Shown here in pieces: positions 19,003 through 26,254 of a stretch of DNA of 64,000 bases. Source of the DNA: Pedobacter cryoconitis (lineage in GTDB: Bacteria > Bacteroidota > Bacteroidia > Sphingobacteriales > Sphingobacteriaceae). The stretch lies in contig NZ_JACHCG010000003.1 of the NCBI RefSeq assembly GCF_014200595.1, forward strand, positions 1-64,000, written 5' to 3'. Both the position numbers and the translations under genes were made by a program. Within the stretch, counting starts at the first letter, position 1. Every line of letters starts with the position of its first letter. The notes beneath the pieces are model-generated. The model had not been told where the DNA came from and searched no databases. It was given only the letters and a program-made list of their open reading frames with translations.

Positions 19003-20063
19003 TAATTATTCAATTTTACCCTTGGGTCAACAAGGGCGTATAACACGTCTACAAAAATATTAATTACTACGAATACCAGTGCAATAAAAAGAATCGATCC
19101 CATCACTACAGGGAAATCGGACATCTCCAAAGCTCTGACCGTAGCCCTGCCCAGCCCATTATAACCAAAAATATATTCTACAAAGAAAGAGCCGGCAAGT
19201 AAAGATGCAAACCAGCCGGAAATCGCTGTAATTACAGGGTTCATTGCATTCTTTAAGGCATGCTTATAAATGATCGCATTACGGCCCAATCCTTTCGCAC
19301 GCGCGGTACGGATATAATCCTGTGCCAGTATATCCAGCATAGTTGTTCTGGTGAGCTGCACGATAATTGCCAGCGGGCGCAGTCCAAGTGTAAGTACTGG
19401 CAATATCAGGTTTTTCAACGTGAGCACCTCTCCTTTAAAAGGATCATAACTATATAAACTCCCCGACATATTCAGTCCTGTATACGGGCCGAGTACAAAG
19501 CCGAAAAACCAGGCGATAATAATACCTGCAAAAAAAGAGGGTGCTGATAAACCCATGATCGCAAAAGCATTGACAGAATGATCAATCCAGGTGTTTTTAT
19601 ACACTGCTGATAGTACGCCTAATAAAACACCTGAGAGCGTGGCAAACAGCATAGCCGTTGCAGCCAATACGAAGGTGTTAGGGACAGTTTCGGATAGTAT
19701 GGTTGATACTTCCCGCTTTGTTTGATAAGATCGTCTCAGATAGGGCCATTTCAGGGCAATAACATTTTCCGGAGCATAATTAATCAAACGGATATAATGA
19801 TACTTTTCCTGTGTCGGTTTATTATCTTCATGAAAACCTACCGGAGAAAGGTCATTCAGAAAAAGAACAAATTGCATGGGCTTAGAGCGGTCTAATCCAA
19901 ATTCTTTACGGACAGCTTCTAAGGATTGGACGTCAGCACGCTGCCCTAGTGTCATCCTTGCCGGATCGCCTGGAAGAATGTTGAACAGGACAAATACAAC
20001 TACGACCACACCCGCCATCACAGCGAGCCCGTAGCAGAATTTCCTGAGCGCGTAAAACCACAT
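19002..20063 (-). CDS. DppB/OppB-type ABC transporter permease
   Basis: A 353-residue inner-membrane permease with N-terminal FNILPGDPARMTLGQ (first helix and substrate-side loop), about six hydrophobic segments, and the EAA loop with DYIRTARAKGLG that contacts the ATPase. The periplasmic region before the second helix (about residues 45-120) is longer than in typical DppB proteins, as often seen in Bacteroidota. No ATPase, DppC or binding protein is encoded nearby, so partners must come from elsewhere. Confidence 0.88.
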   Translation of the reverse strand: MWFYALRKFCYGLAVMAGVVVVVFVLFNILPGDPARMTLGQRADVQSLEAVRKEFGLDRSKPMQFVLFLNDLSPVGFHEDNKPTQEKYHYIRLINYAPENVIALKWPYLRRSYQTKREVSTILSETVPNTFVLAATAMLFATLSGVLLGVLSAVYKNTWIDHSVNAFAIMGLSAPSFFAGIIIAWFFGFVLGPYTGLNMSGSLYSYDPFKGEVLTLKNLILPVLTLGLRPLAIIVQLTRTTMLDILAQDYIRTARAKGLGRNAIIYKHALKNAMNPVITAISGWFASLLAGSFFVEYIFGYNGLGRATVRALEMSDFPVVMGSILFIALVFVVINIFVDVLYALVDPRVKLNN

Positions 20064-20068
20064 CTGAT

Positions 20069-21220
20069 TTACTTATTGAAGTAAGTGGCTTTTAATTTTT
20101 CCAGTGAAGGCAGTGACTGGTAACTCCATTTATTAATTACAACCCCGTTTTTCATTAGTACGATACCAGGATTGGCTCTGACCATACTTTTTAAGGGTAC
20201 AGCATCTGCATAAAATATCTCTGCAAACAATTTATGCTGTTTACTGAATACCGCAGCATCCTGAGCAGAATTAGAAGTCAGCAATACGGTGCGGATATTG
20301 AATTGTTCAGTCAGATCCAGCGTCATTGCATTCAATTTCCCTATAGCATCTTCATCCGTATGATTCAGGTTATAAGCAACAATCAAAATATTATAATATG
20401 GATTTTCTATCAGTTCTTTGGTATAGTCTGTGCCTGAGGCGTCACTGATTACCAGATCCTTGATTTTAGCTTCATAACCTTTTTTTATCAGTTTCTGTAC
20501 CGGCTGACCTACGATTTCCCAGTTATTGTCTTTCCAGATTTCTGTTTTCAGATAATCTTTATCACTCATTTCTTTGGTTTCTCCGGTCGCTTTATTTTTC
20601 AGCTTATACATAATCAGATACAGATCCGGTTCTGCTCCGGCGGGGATTTTCATCGCCTCTGGTAAGCTGGCTCCTTTTTTATAAGGTAAAAAGTCAAGTA
20701 TAGGAAGATAGGTATAAGTGTAGATACTAAAAATTACAGAAAGTGCCACTACAGCGATCAGGCCAATTTTTTGCTGACCTGGATTTGTGGTAAGCGGCAA
20801 AATCTTATTGCGGTTGATAAACAGGTATACGATTAGTACCAGTAAAATCAGATCTTTCGAAAAGGACTGCCATGGGGTTAAAGGAATGGCATCTCCGAAA
20901 CAGCCACATGAAGTTACTACTTTAAAAGCAGCGGAGACAAAGGTCAGAAAAGTAAAAAAGATGATAATCCCAAGCAGGCCTGTAGCCACTTTCTTACCCC
21001 AGAAACCAAATAACAATAACGCACCCAATACAATTTCAAGCACACAAAGAAAAATGGCTATTCCGGTTGCATAAGGACTAAAGACAGAAATATGAAATAC
21101 ATCAAAATATTCCTCCAGCTTATAGCCGAACCCGAGCGGATCGTTGGCCTTGATCAGACCAGAGAAAATAAAAAGTATACCTACAAATATTCTTGAAAAA
21201 TTCAGCGCAGCTTTGTTCAT
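20069..21220 (-). CDS. BT_3928-like DoxX-domain membrane protein with thioredoxin-like C-terminus
   Basis: The 383-residue protein starts MNKAALNFSRIFVGILFIFSG, with four to five hydrophobic helices up to about residue 175 (DoxX-like, including a CGCFGD motif near residue 100). A soluble extracytoplasmic domain follows and ends with a thioredoxin-fold-like pattern (IRTVLLTSNSAQDAAVF...NPGIVLMKNGVVINKW) but no CxxC. It resembles the Bacteroidota family named after BT_3928. Function is unknown; a role in quinone- or disulfide-linked redox is only a guess from the fold. Confidence 0.8.
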   Translation of the reverse strand: MNKAALNFSRIFVGILFIFSGLIKANDPLGFGYKLEEYFDVFHISVFSPYATGIAIFLCVLEIVLGALLLFGFWGKKVATGLLGIIIFFTFLTFVSAAFKVVTSCGCFGDAIPLTPWQSFSKDLILLVLIVYLFINRNKILPLTTNPGQQKIGLIAVVALSVIFSIYTYTYLPILDFLPYKKGASLPEAMKIPAGAEPDLYLIMYKLKNKATGETKEMSDKDYLKTEIWKDNNWEIVGQPVQKLIKKGYEAKIKDLVISDASGTDYTKELIENPYYNILIVAYNLNHTDEDAIGKLNAMTLDLTEQFNIRTVLLTSNSAQDAAVFSKQHKLFAEIFYADAVPLKSMVRANPGIVLMKNGVVINKWSYQSLPSLEKLKATYFNK

Positions 21221-21248
21221 CTTTTTACAGCTATTTTATGTATTGATA

Positions 21249-21791
21249 TTATTTGACATCCATTCTGATCAGTGCAAAAACTGCATAGTTCAGCATATCC
21301 TGATAATTGGCAACCACGCCTTCTGAGGCTACAGTTTCTCCAAGATTATCTTCAATTTGTTTCACCCTGAATACTTTCATCAGAATAAGGTCGGTCAGTG
21401 AACTGACTCTCATATCTCTCCATGCTTCACCGTAATCGTGATTTTTGGCTAACATCAAATCTTTTGTTTCTTTTACCTTCTGATCAAAAAGAGCTTCCAC
21501 TTTTGCCAGTTCCAGTTCGTTCGGGTCATCCGCTGTCATTTCACTTTGCATCATCGCAATAACACAGTAATTGATAATACCGATATATTCAGGAATAATC
21601 CCCTCTCCAACCTTCGAAACTTTCTTCTCTTCCAGGGTACGGATACGCTGGGCTTTAATAAACAACTGATCGGTAATAGAAGATAAACGCAGGATACGCC
21701 AGGCTGTTCCGTAGTCTTTGGTTTTCTTTAAAAAAAGCGATTTACAAACCGCAATTACTGAGTCGAATTCTTGTGAGGTATTTGTTGCCAA
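21249..21791 (-). CDS. DUF1599 protein with two tandem repeats of the domain
   Basis: The 180-residue protein consists of two copies of the same unit: KKTKDYGTAWRILRLSSITD and, about 90 residues later, AKNHDYGEAWRDMRVSSLTD, each followed by an IIPEY.../VVANYQDMLNYA helix. The function of DUF1599 is not established. The start appears to be the TTG at 21791, because no in-frame ATG precedes the first repeat. It heads the minus-strand group with the BT_3928-like gene and permease, divergent from folP. Confidence 0.85.
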   Translation of the reverse strand: MATNTSQEFDSVIAVCKSLFLKKTKDYGTAWRILRLSSITDQLFIKAQRIRTLEEKKVSKVGEGIIPEYIGIINYCVIAMMQSEMTADDPNELELAKVEALFDQKVKETKDLMLAKNHDYGEAWRDMRVSSLTDLILMKVFRVKQIEDNLGETVASEGVVANYQDMLNYAVFALIRMDVK

Positions 21792-21844
21792 AACAATTAA
21801 AATATTTAGAGTCTGATAAATTTTAAACGGCTATTTTAATACTG

Positions 21845-21852
21845 TATTTTTG
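21845..21852 (+). promoter_or_regulatory. -7 promoter box of folP, nearly leaderless
   Basis: TATTTTTG is an exact TAnnTTTG match ending six bases before ATG 21859 and nine before ATG 21862, so the transcript would begin at or within a few bases of the start codon. A clear -33 TTTG is missing. Confidence 0.5.
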
Positions 21853-21861
21853 TACAGAATG

Positions 21862-22719
21862 ATGGCTAAAGATACATTTTTAAACCGAAAAATAACACTT
21901 AACCTAAAAGGTGAACTCCTTGATTTAAGCCGTCCATGTGTGATGGGCATCCTGAATTTAACCCCTGATTCTTTCTACAGCAACAGCAGAATGGGGTCTA
22001 TTGATGCGGCATTGGAAAGAGCAGAAACCTGCCTTGAAGAAGGTGCTGCTTTTATTGATATCGGCGCTTATTCTTCCCGTCCCGGAGCAGCTGAAGTCAC
22101 TACAGAGGAGGAACTTCAGAGAATGATTCCTGCAATTACCGCAATCAGTAAAAGGTTTCCGGAAGCTAAGCTATCTATTGATACATTTCGTGCTAAAGTT
22201 GCCAAAGAAAGTATTGAGGCGGGAGCGCATGTAGTGAATGATATTTCGGGAGGAAACCTTGATGAAATGATGTTTGAGACTGTTGCAGCATTAAATGTAC
22301 CTTATATCCTGATGCACATGCAAGGTACGCCACAAACTATGCAGCAAAAGCCGGTTTATAAAAATATAGGACTTGAAGTAGTAGATTATCTCGCAGAAAA
22401 AGTGAGTACATTAAAAGCGCTGGGTGTTAAAGATATTATTCTGGATCCTGGTTTCGGCTTTGCTAAAAATACGGCACACAATTACCAGTTAATGAATCAG
22501 CTGGAAAACCTGGATGTATTCGGTTTACCGGTATTGGTTGGTATTTCAAGAAAATCGATGATTTATAAATTATTGGGCATTACGGCCGATGAAGCATTGA
22601 ACGGAACCTCGGTATTAAATACAATTGCATTACAAAAAGGTGCATCAATTTTACGTGTACATGATGTAAGAGCTGCTGTTGAGTGTGTCGCAATTGTCGA
22701 AAAAATGCAACAATCTTAA
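21862..22719 (+). CDS. folP: dihydropteroate synthase
   Basis: About 285 residues, starting at ATG 21862 (MAKDTFLNRK) or 21859. The pterin-binding signature GILNLTPDSFYSNSR, SIDTFRAKVAKE and ILDPGFGFAKN are all present. It joins 6-hydroxymethyl-dihydropterin diphosphate and p-aminobenzoate in folate synthesis and is the sulfonamide target. cdaA follows after 21 bases and is probably co-transcribed. Confidence 0.97.
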   Translation: MAKDTFLNRKITLNLKGELLDLSRPCVMGILNLTPDSFYSNSRMGSIDAALERAETCLEEGAAFIDIGAYSSRPGAAEVTTEEELQRMIPAITAISKRFPEAKLSIDTFRAKVAKESIEAGAHVVNDISGGNLDEMMFETVAALNVPYILMHMQGTPQTMQQKPVYKNIGLEVVDYLAEKVSTLKALGVKDIILDPGFGFAKNTAHNYQLMNQLENLDVFGLPVLVGISRKSMIYKLLGITADEALNGTSVLNTIALQKGASILRVHDVRAAVECVAIVEKMQQS

Positions 22720-22740
22720 TATTTTCCTAACTTGGCAACA

Positions 22741-23532
22741 ATGAAAGGCTTTGACTTTGATTTTCTAACGATAACAGTTACGGATGTAGTGGACATTTTG
22801 TTCGTTGCGTTCCTGATCTATTATACTTATAACCTGATTAAAAATACACTGGCAGTTAATTTACTGCTGGGTATGTTTATCATCCTGATCCTGTGGTTTG
22901 TGGTGGACGCCTTAAATATGCGCCTTTTATCAACCATCATTAACAAGTTCATGAGTGTGGGGATTATTGCATTGATTGTAATTTTCCAGCCTGAAATCAG
23001 GCGGTTCTTACTGTTGATTGGTAAAAACACCTTTTTACAGAAAAACAAAGCCTGGTGGGGATACTTATTTGGCAGCAAAGATATTGAACGTGATAACCTG
23101 GTCAGGATCAAACCCATTATTGATGCTTGTAAAAGTATGAAGAAGTCCAGAACAGGGGCTTTGATTGTATTTGTTAAATTTTATGATGATCAGTTATTTG
23201 CCAATAGTTGCGAACTGATAGATTCTAAGATCTCCAAACGTTTATTAGAAAGTATATTTCAAAAATATAGCCCTTTACATGATGGAGCGGTGGTTATTGC
23301 TGAAAATAAGATTAAAAGTGCCAGCTGTATCTTACCGCTGACAGACAATGATAAATTGCCTCCGCAGTTCGGTTTACGCCACCGCGCCGGAATTGGTGTC
23401 TCTGAGACTACAGACGCTGTTGCAGTTATTGTATCGGAAGAAACTGGTGAAATTGCTTATGCAAAACAAGGCAGGGTAAGGATGAATGTTTCTTTCGGGG
23501 AACTGGAAAAACTACTGAACAAGGATTTTTAA
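22741..23532 (+). CDS. cdaA: membrane diadenylate cyclase
   Basis: From the ATG at 22741 the protein has 263 residues (a TTG at 22732 would add three). Three hydrophobic helices occupy about residues 15-90, followed by the DisA_N cyclase domain with the DGA motif at about 181-183 (LHDGAVVI) and R213-H-R215 (GLRHRAGIG). It condenses two ATP into cyclic di-AMP, which controls osmolyte and cell-wall balance. Pairing with folP recurs in Bacteroidota genomes. Confidence 0.95.
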   Translation: MKGFDFDFLTITVTDVVDILFVAFLIYYTYNLIKNTLAVNLLLGMFIILILWFVVDALNMRLLSTIINKFMSVGIIALIVIFQPEIRRFLLLIGKNTFLQKNKAWWGYLFGSKDIERDNLVRIKPIIDACKSMKKSRTGALIVFVKFYDDQLFANSCELIDSKISKRLLESIFQKYSPLHDGAVVIAENKIKSASCILPLTDNDKLPPQFGLRHRAGIGVSETTDAVAVIVSEETGEIAYAKQGRVRMNVSFGELEKLLNKDF

Positions 23533-23543
23533 GGGCAATAAAA

Positions 23544-23565
23544 AATCCGGTACAAAGACCGGATT
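23544..23565 (-). terminator. terminator of the bacilliredoxin gene
   Basis: AATCCGGT at 23544-23551 pairs with ACCGGATT at 23558-23565. On the minus strand the stem is followed by a run of T, placing it about 40 bases after the stop at 23606. It may also serve cdaA from the other side, though the plus-strand T run is absent. Confidence 0.75.
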
Positions 23566-23605
23566 CCTTACCGGTATACACCGGATATATCTTTTAAGAT
23601 ATCAA

Positions 23606-24016
23606 TTAGCAATATTGATCAAAAGCACCTTTAAGGTTATCAGCGATCATTTGAGCTGCACGTCCTTCAATTTGGTGACGTTCAATCATATGTACTAATT
23701 TGCCGTCTTTGAACAATGCCATAGCTGGTGAAGACGGAGGGAAAGGTACCATGTAGCTTCTTGCTCTGTCTACTGCTTCTTTTTCCATTCCTGCAAAAAC
23801 AGTAATCATTTTATCAGGGTGTTTCTCATTAGCGGCTGCTAATTTTGCTGCTGGTCTTGCATTTGAAGCTGCACAGCCACAAACAGAATTCACAACTACA
23901 AAAACAGTTCCTTCTGAAGAAATCGCGTTGTCCACATCTTCCGCAGTTTTCATTTCTTCAAAACCTACATTCGTAAGTTCTGCACGCATTGGTTCAACTA
24001 AATATTCTGGATACAT
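23606..24016 (-). CDS. BrxA/BrxB-family bacilliredoxin
   Basis: A 136-residue thioredoxin-like protein with the distinctive CGC active site C46-G-C48 in VVNSVCGCAASNARPA, which replaces CxxC in this family. In Firmicutes these proteins remove bacillithiol from oxidised proteins; many Bacteroidota have the same family. The FPPSSPAMALFKDGKLVHMIERHQIEG block matches well. It is a single-gene unit with its own promoter and terminator. Confidence 0.95.
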   Translation of the reverse strand: MYPEYLVEPMRAELTNVGFEEMKTAEDVDNAISSEGTVFVVVNSVCGCAASNARPAAKLAAANEKHPDKMITVFAGMEKEAVDRARSYMVPFPPSSPAMALFKDGKLVHMIERHQIEGRAAQMIADNLKGAFDQYC

Positions 24017-24052
24017 ATATAAAAGCTTTAATATTATTCAATTTTAATATAC

Positions 24053-24082
24053 AAAGGTACTGCACTGTTACATAGCATCAAA
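24053..24082 (-). promoter_or_regulatory. promoter of the bacilliredoxin gene
   Basis: Read on the minus strand, TTTG (24079-24082), an 18-base spacer, then an exact TACCTTTG (24053-24060). The leader would be about 30 bases to the ATG at 24016. Confidence 0.65.
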
Positions 24083-24161
24083 GGAATACTCCTGGAGTGA
24101 ACAGTTTTTTACCTTGAAATTACTTTGAACCGGCAGCCTTGTAAACCCGGATCTAACAGGA

Positions 24162-24935
24162 TTAAATGATTTCAAAAGCCGTTTTTCCCTTTGGAATATA
24201 GAACATCATATCCAGCATCAGTTCTTCTTTGGTTTCTTCATTCACCAGGTATAAAGCAGATTCACCATTAATTTTCTTCAATGCAGCCATCTTTCCGTTT
24301 CCATAAGTTTGCAGCACAGCATTGGCAGGAATAGGTGCGACTTTAAATCCAGCCTCAAAATCTTCTATTAAACCGTTAATCCTTGCACTGGCCTGTTGCG
24401 GACTCATATACATGGAAGTGACCATAATATGTTCTCTGTTAGTAATCATCTCTTTAAAATGATCGTATCTCTTATTATTAATTAATGTAGCAATATGCTG
24501 ATAAGCTGTTCTCAGCTTATCATTCATATCTTCCACATCTTTCAGGTTAGTTCCGTCCTTCCAGCCTTTCAGCTGATAAGGGACAGTAGCATTAAAAGTT
24601 AACTGGTGGCGTAAAACCGGTATTTTTTGTTCCTCTTTTACTGGCGCAAATTGATAAGTTACCAGTTGCTCTTTAAATACAAAGTCTCTGTCTACATCAT
24701 ATAACTTGATATTAAATTTAAGCATTGCAGCAGGGTCAAGACTCAGCTGCCCGGAATGCGGGAGTAAAGTTGCAGAAATAGTTTGCACACCACTCTCCAG
24801 AATAGAGAAATTTACTGGAGTCATAGAGGCAACCTGCCCCGGAATATCCAGTGTCATTACAGAAATATCGTTAATGCGGATTTCAAACATGCAATGTGCC
24901 ACACTGAAATCGACCATATAATAGGGTTGCCTCAT
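24162..24935 (-). CDS. unknown protein, last gene of the T6SS cargo module
   Basis: I do not recognise this protein. From the ATG at 24935 (MRQPYYMVDFSVAHCMFEIRIN) it has 257 residues; an ATG at 24989 would add 18 residues but overlap the upstream gene by 47 bases. No signal peptide or membrane helix is seen. The first half is strand-rich and hydrophobic, and residues 145-200 look helical. It follows the lipoprotein gene by seven bases, so it belongs to the secretion module and could be an immunity or accessory protein. Confidence 0.7.
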   Translation of the reverse strand: MRQPYYMVDFSVAHCMFEIRINDISVMTLDIPGQVASMTPVNFSILESGVQTISATLLPHSGQLSLDPAAMLKFNIKLYDVDRDFVFKEQLVTYQFAPVKEEQKIPVLRHQLTFNATVPYQLKGWKDGTNLKDVEDMNDKLRTAYQHIATLINNKRYDHFKEMITNREHIMVTSMYMSPQQASARINGLIEDFEAGFKVAPIPANAVLQTYGNGKMAALKKINGESALYLVNEETKEELMLDMMFYIPKGKTAFEII

Positions 24936-24942
24936 CAGATCT

Positions 24943-25587
24943 TTATTTTTTATTTGCTGTTGGAAGTAGTTTACTGGCTTCACGGACATCCAGGTTAATG
25001 CTTGAAGAATATCCCTTCAATGAAGCCAGCTCCGATACCTGGGAATTTGAATAGTTCAGAATCGCCAATCTTGCTTCTTCATGTTTCTCCTTTGACATCG
25101 CATCTGTAAAGAAATGACCAATGGTTGTTTTAGGGTCTATCCATACCCGGTTAAAGTACTGAACGTTTTCACTAAAAACAGTGGTATACGCATCGCCTGG
25201 ATAAGGTGCTTTACCTAACTTTTGATCAAGTGCGGCAGCAAGCGCTTTAACTTGTGGCTCAGAGAATACTTTAAGCTCCACAAAACTAATCGTACTGTCT
25301 TTACGGGAATAGTGAATAATGACCCTGTTCACAGAATCACCTAGTTTCCCTGACAAGTCAACTCCATTAAACTTCATTACTTTTGGGTCTGCACTTTCAA
25401 ATATATCATATTGCGCCAGCGTCCAGCTGGTAGTTTTACCTCCCTTTACAGGTAATGAAGTGCCTTTTAACGCCTGGCCTATAGTCTCTTTAAAATTGAT
25501 ATCAGCCAGATCAAATTCAGCTGGTTTCTCACTTTTGCATGAGCAGTTGATCAGTAAAATTAAAGCTAAGTAGATTGATGTTTTCAT
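24943..25587 (-). CDS. candidate immunity lipoprotein (unknown family)
   Basis: The 214-residue protein begins with a lipoprotein-type signal, MKTSIYLALILLINCSCKSE, with lipidation possible at C15 or C17. No known domain is recognised. Its layout parallels the neighbour at 25614: FDLADINFKETIGQALKG against YDLEKLAYRTAITEVLKG, then a strand region and a helix VKALAAALDQKLGK against AKKLGKYMAAKYGK. I infer that they are distant duplicates. Exported small proteins next to T6SS effectors are often immunity proteins. Confidence 0.75.
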   Translation of the reverse strand: MKTSIYLALILLINCSCKSEKPAEFDLADINFKETIGQALKGTSLPVKGGKTTSWTLAQYDIFESADPKVMKFNGVDLSGKLGDSVNRVIIHYSRKDSTISFVELKVFSEPQVKALAAALDQKLGKAPYPGDAYTTVFSENVQYFNRVWIDPKTTIGHFFTDAMSKEKHEEARLAILNYSNSQVSELASLKGYSSSINLDVREASKLLPTANKK

Positions 25588-25613
25588 CGTGATTATAATT
25601 TGTTTTTTTAAGT

Positions 25614-26252
25614 CTATTCCTGAAGTCTCTTATAAGACCTCTTCAGCCTTTCGGCCACCGTATCACTGCTGCCCTGGTCAGCAACTTTAATACCATTATC
25701 AATGATAAACAGGTCTGTTGAAAAATCTGGCTTCCCATCTATTTCGGTATAATTATCAGCAACGACAATCGTCTGATTCGTTTTCTTATCTACATAAAAC
25801 ACTGCTGGATAACCAAGTACCTCTCCTGTAGCGCGTGGTTTTGGAACAGCTGCAAGCACAATCCCCTTTCCATATTTCGCAGCCATATATTTCCCAAGTT
25901 TCTTAGCTTCTGTTTTTTTCTCTATTCTGATTACTAAACCGACCAGTTTTGTATGCTTCTGATCGGTAAAAAGAAAAGAAACTGTACTGCTCAGATCAGA
26001 TTTGGCCCCGTTCTGACCACCGCTGGTAAACTCAACTGTACCAAACTTGAATTTATTAACGCTATTGGTAGTGAGGCAGGGTAAAGAGCTTGCCAGTTCC
26101 CGTTCTTCAGGATAGGCATCTTTACCTTTTAATACCTCAGTGATTGCAGTCCGGTAAGCCAGTTTTTCAAGGTCATACTTAGTTTGCGATTTTATTATAT
26201 TGATCATAAAAACAGTGACCAGTGTAAATGTTAAAATTATAGTCTTTTTCAT
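25614..26252 (-). CDS. exported protein of unknown function, related to next gene
   Basis: A 212-residue protein with an N-terminal signal (MKKTIILTFTLVTVFMINII, cleavage near KSQ) and no lipobox. No family is recognised. It begins two bases after the stop of the large OmpA-domain gene, so it is coupled to it. It resembles the lipoprotein downstream in length, order of secondary-structure-like blocks and several short motifs. The best guess from context is an immunity protein against the upstream effector. Confidence 0.75.
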   Translation of the reverse strand: MKKTIILTFTLVTVFMINIIKSQTKYDLEKLAYRTAITEVLKGKDAYPEERELASSLPCLTTNSVNKFKFGTVEFTSGGQNGAKSDLSSTVSFLFTDQKHTKLVGLVIRIEKKTEAKKLGKYMAAKYGKGIVLAAVPKPRATGEVLGYPAVFYVDKKTNQTIVVADNYTEIDGKPDFSTDLFIIDNGIKVADQGSSDTVAERLKRSYKRLQE

Positions 26253-26254
26253 AA

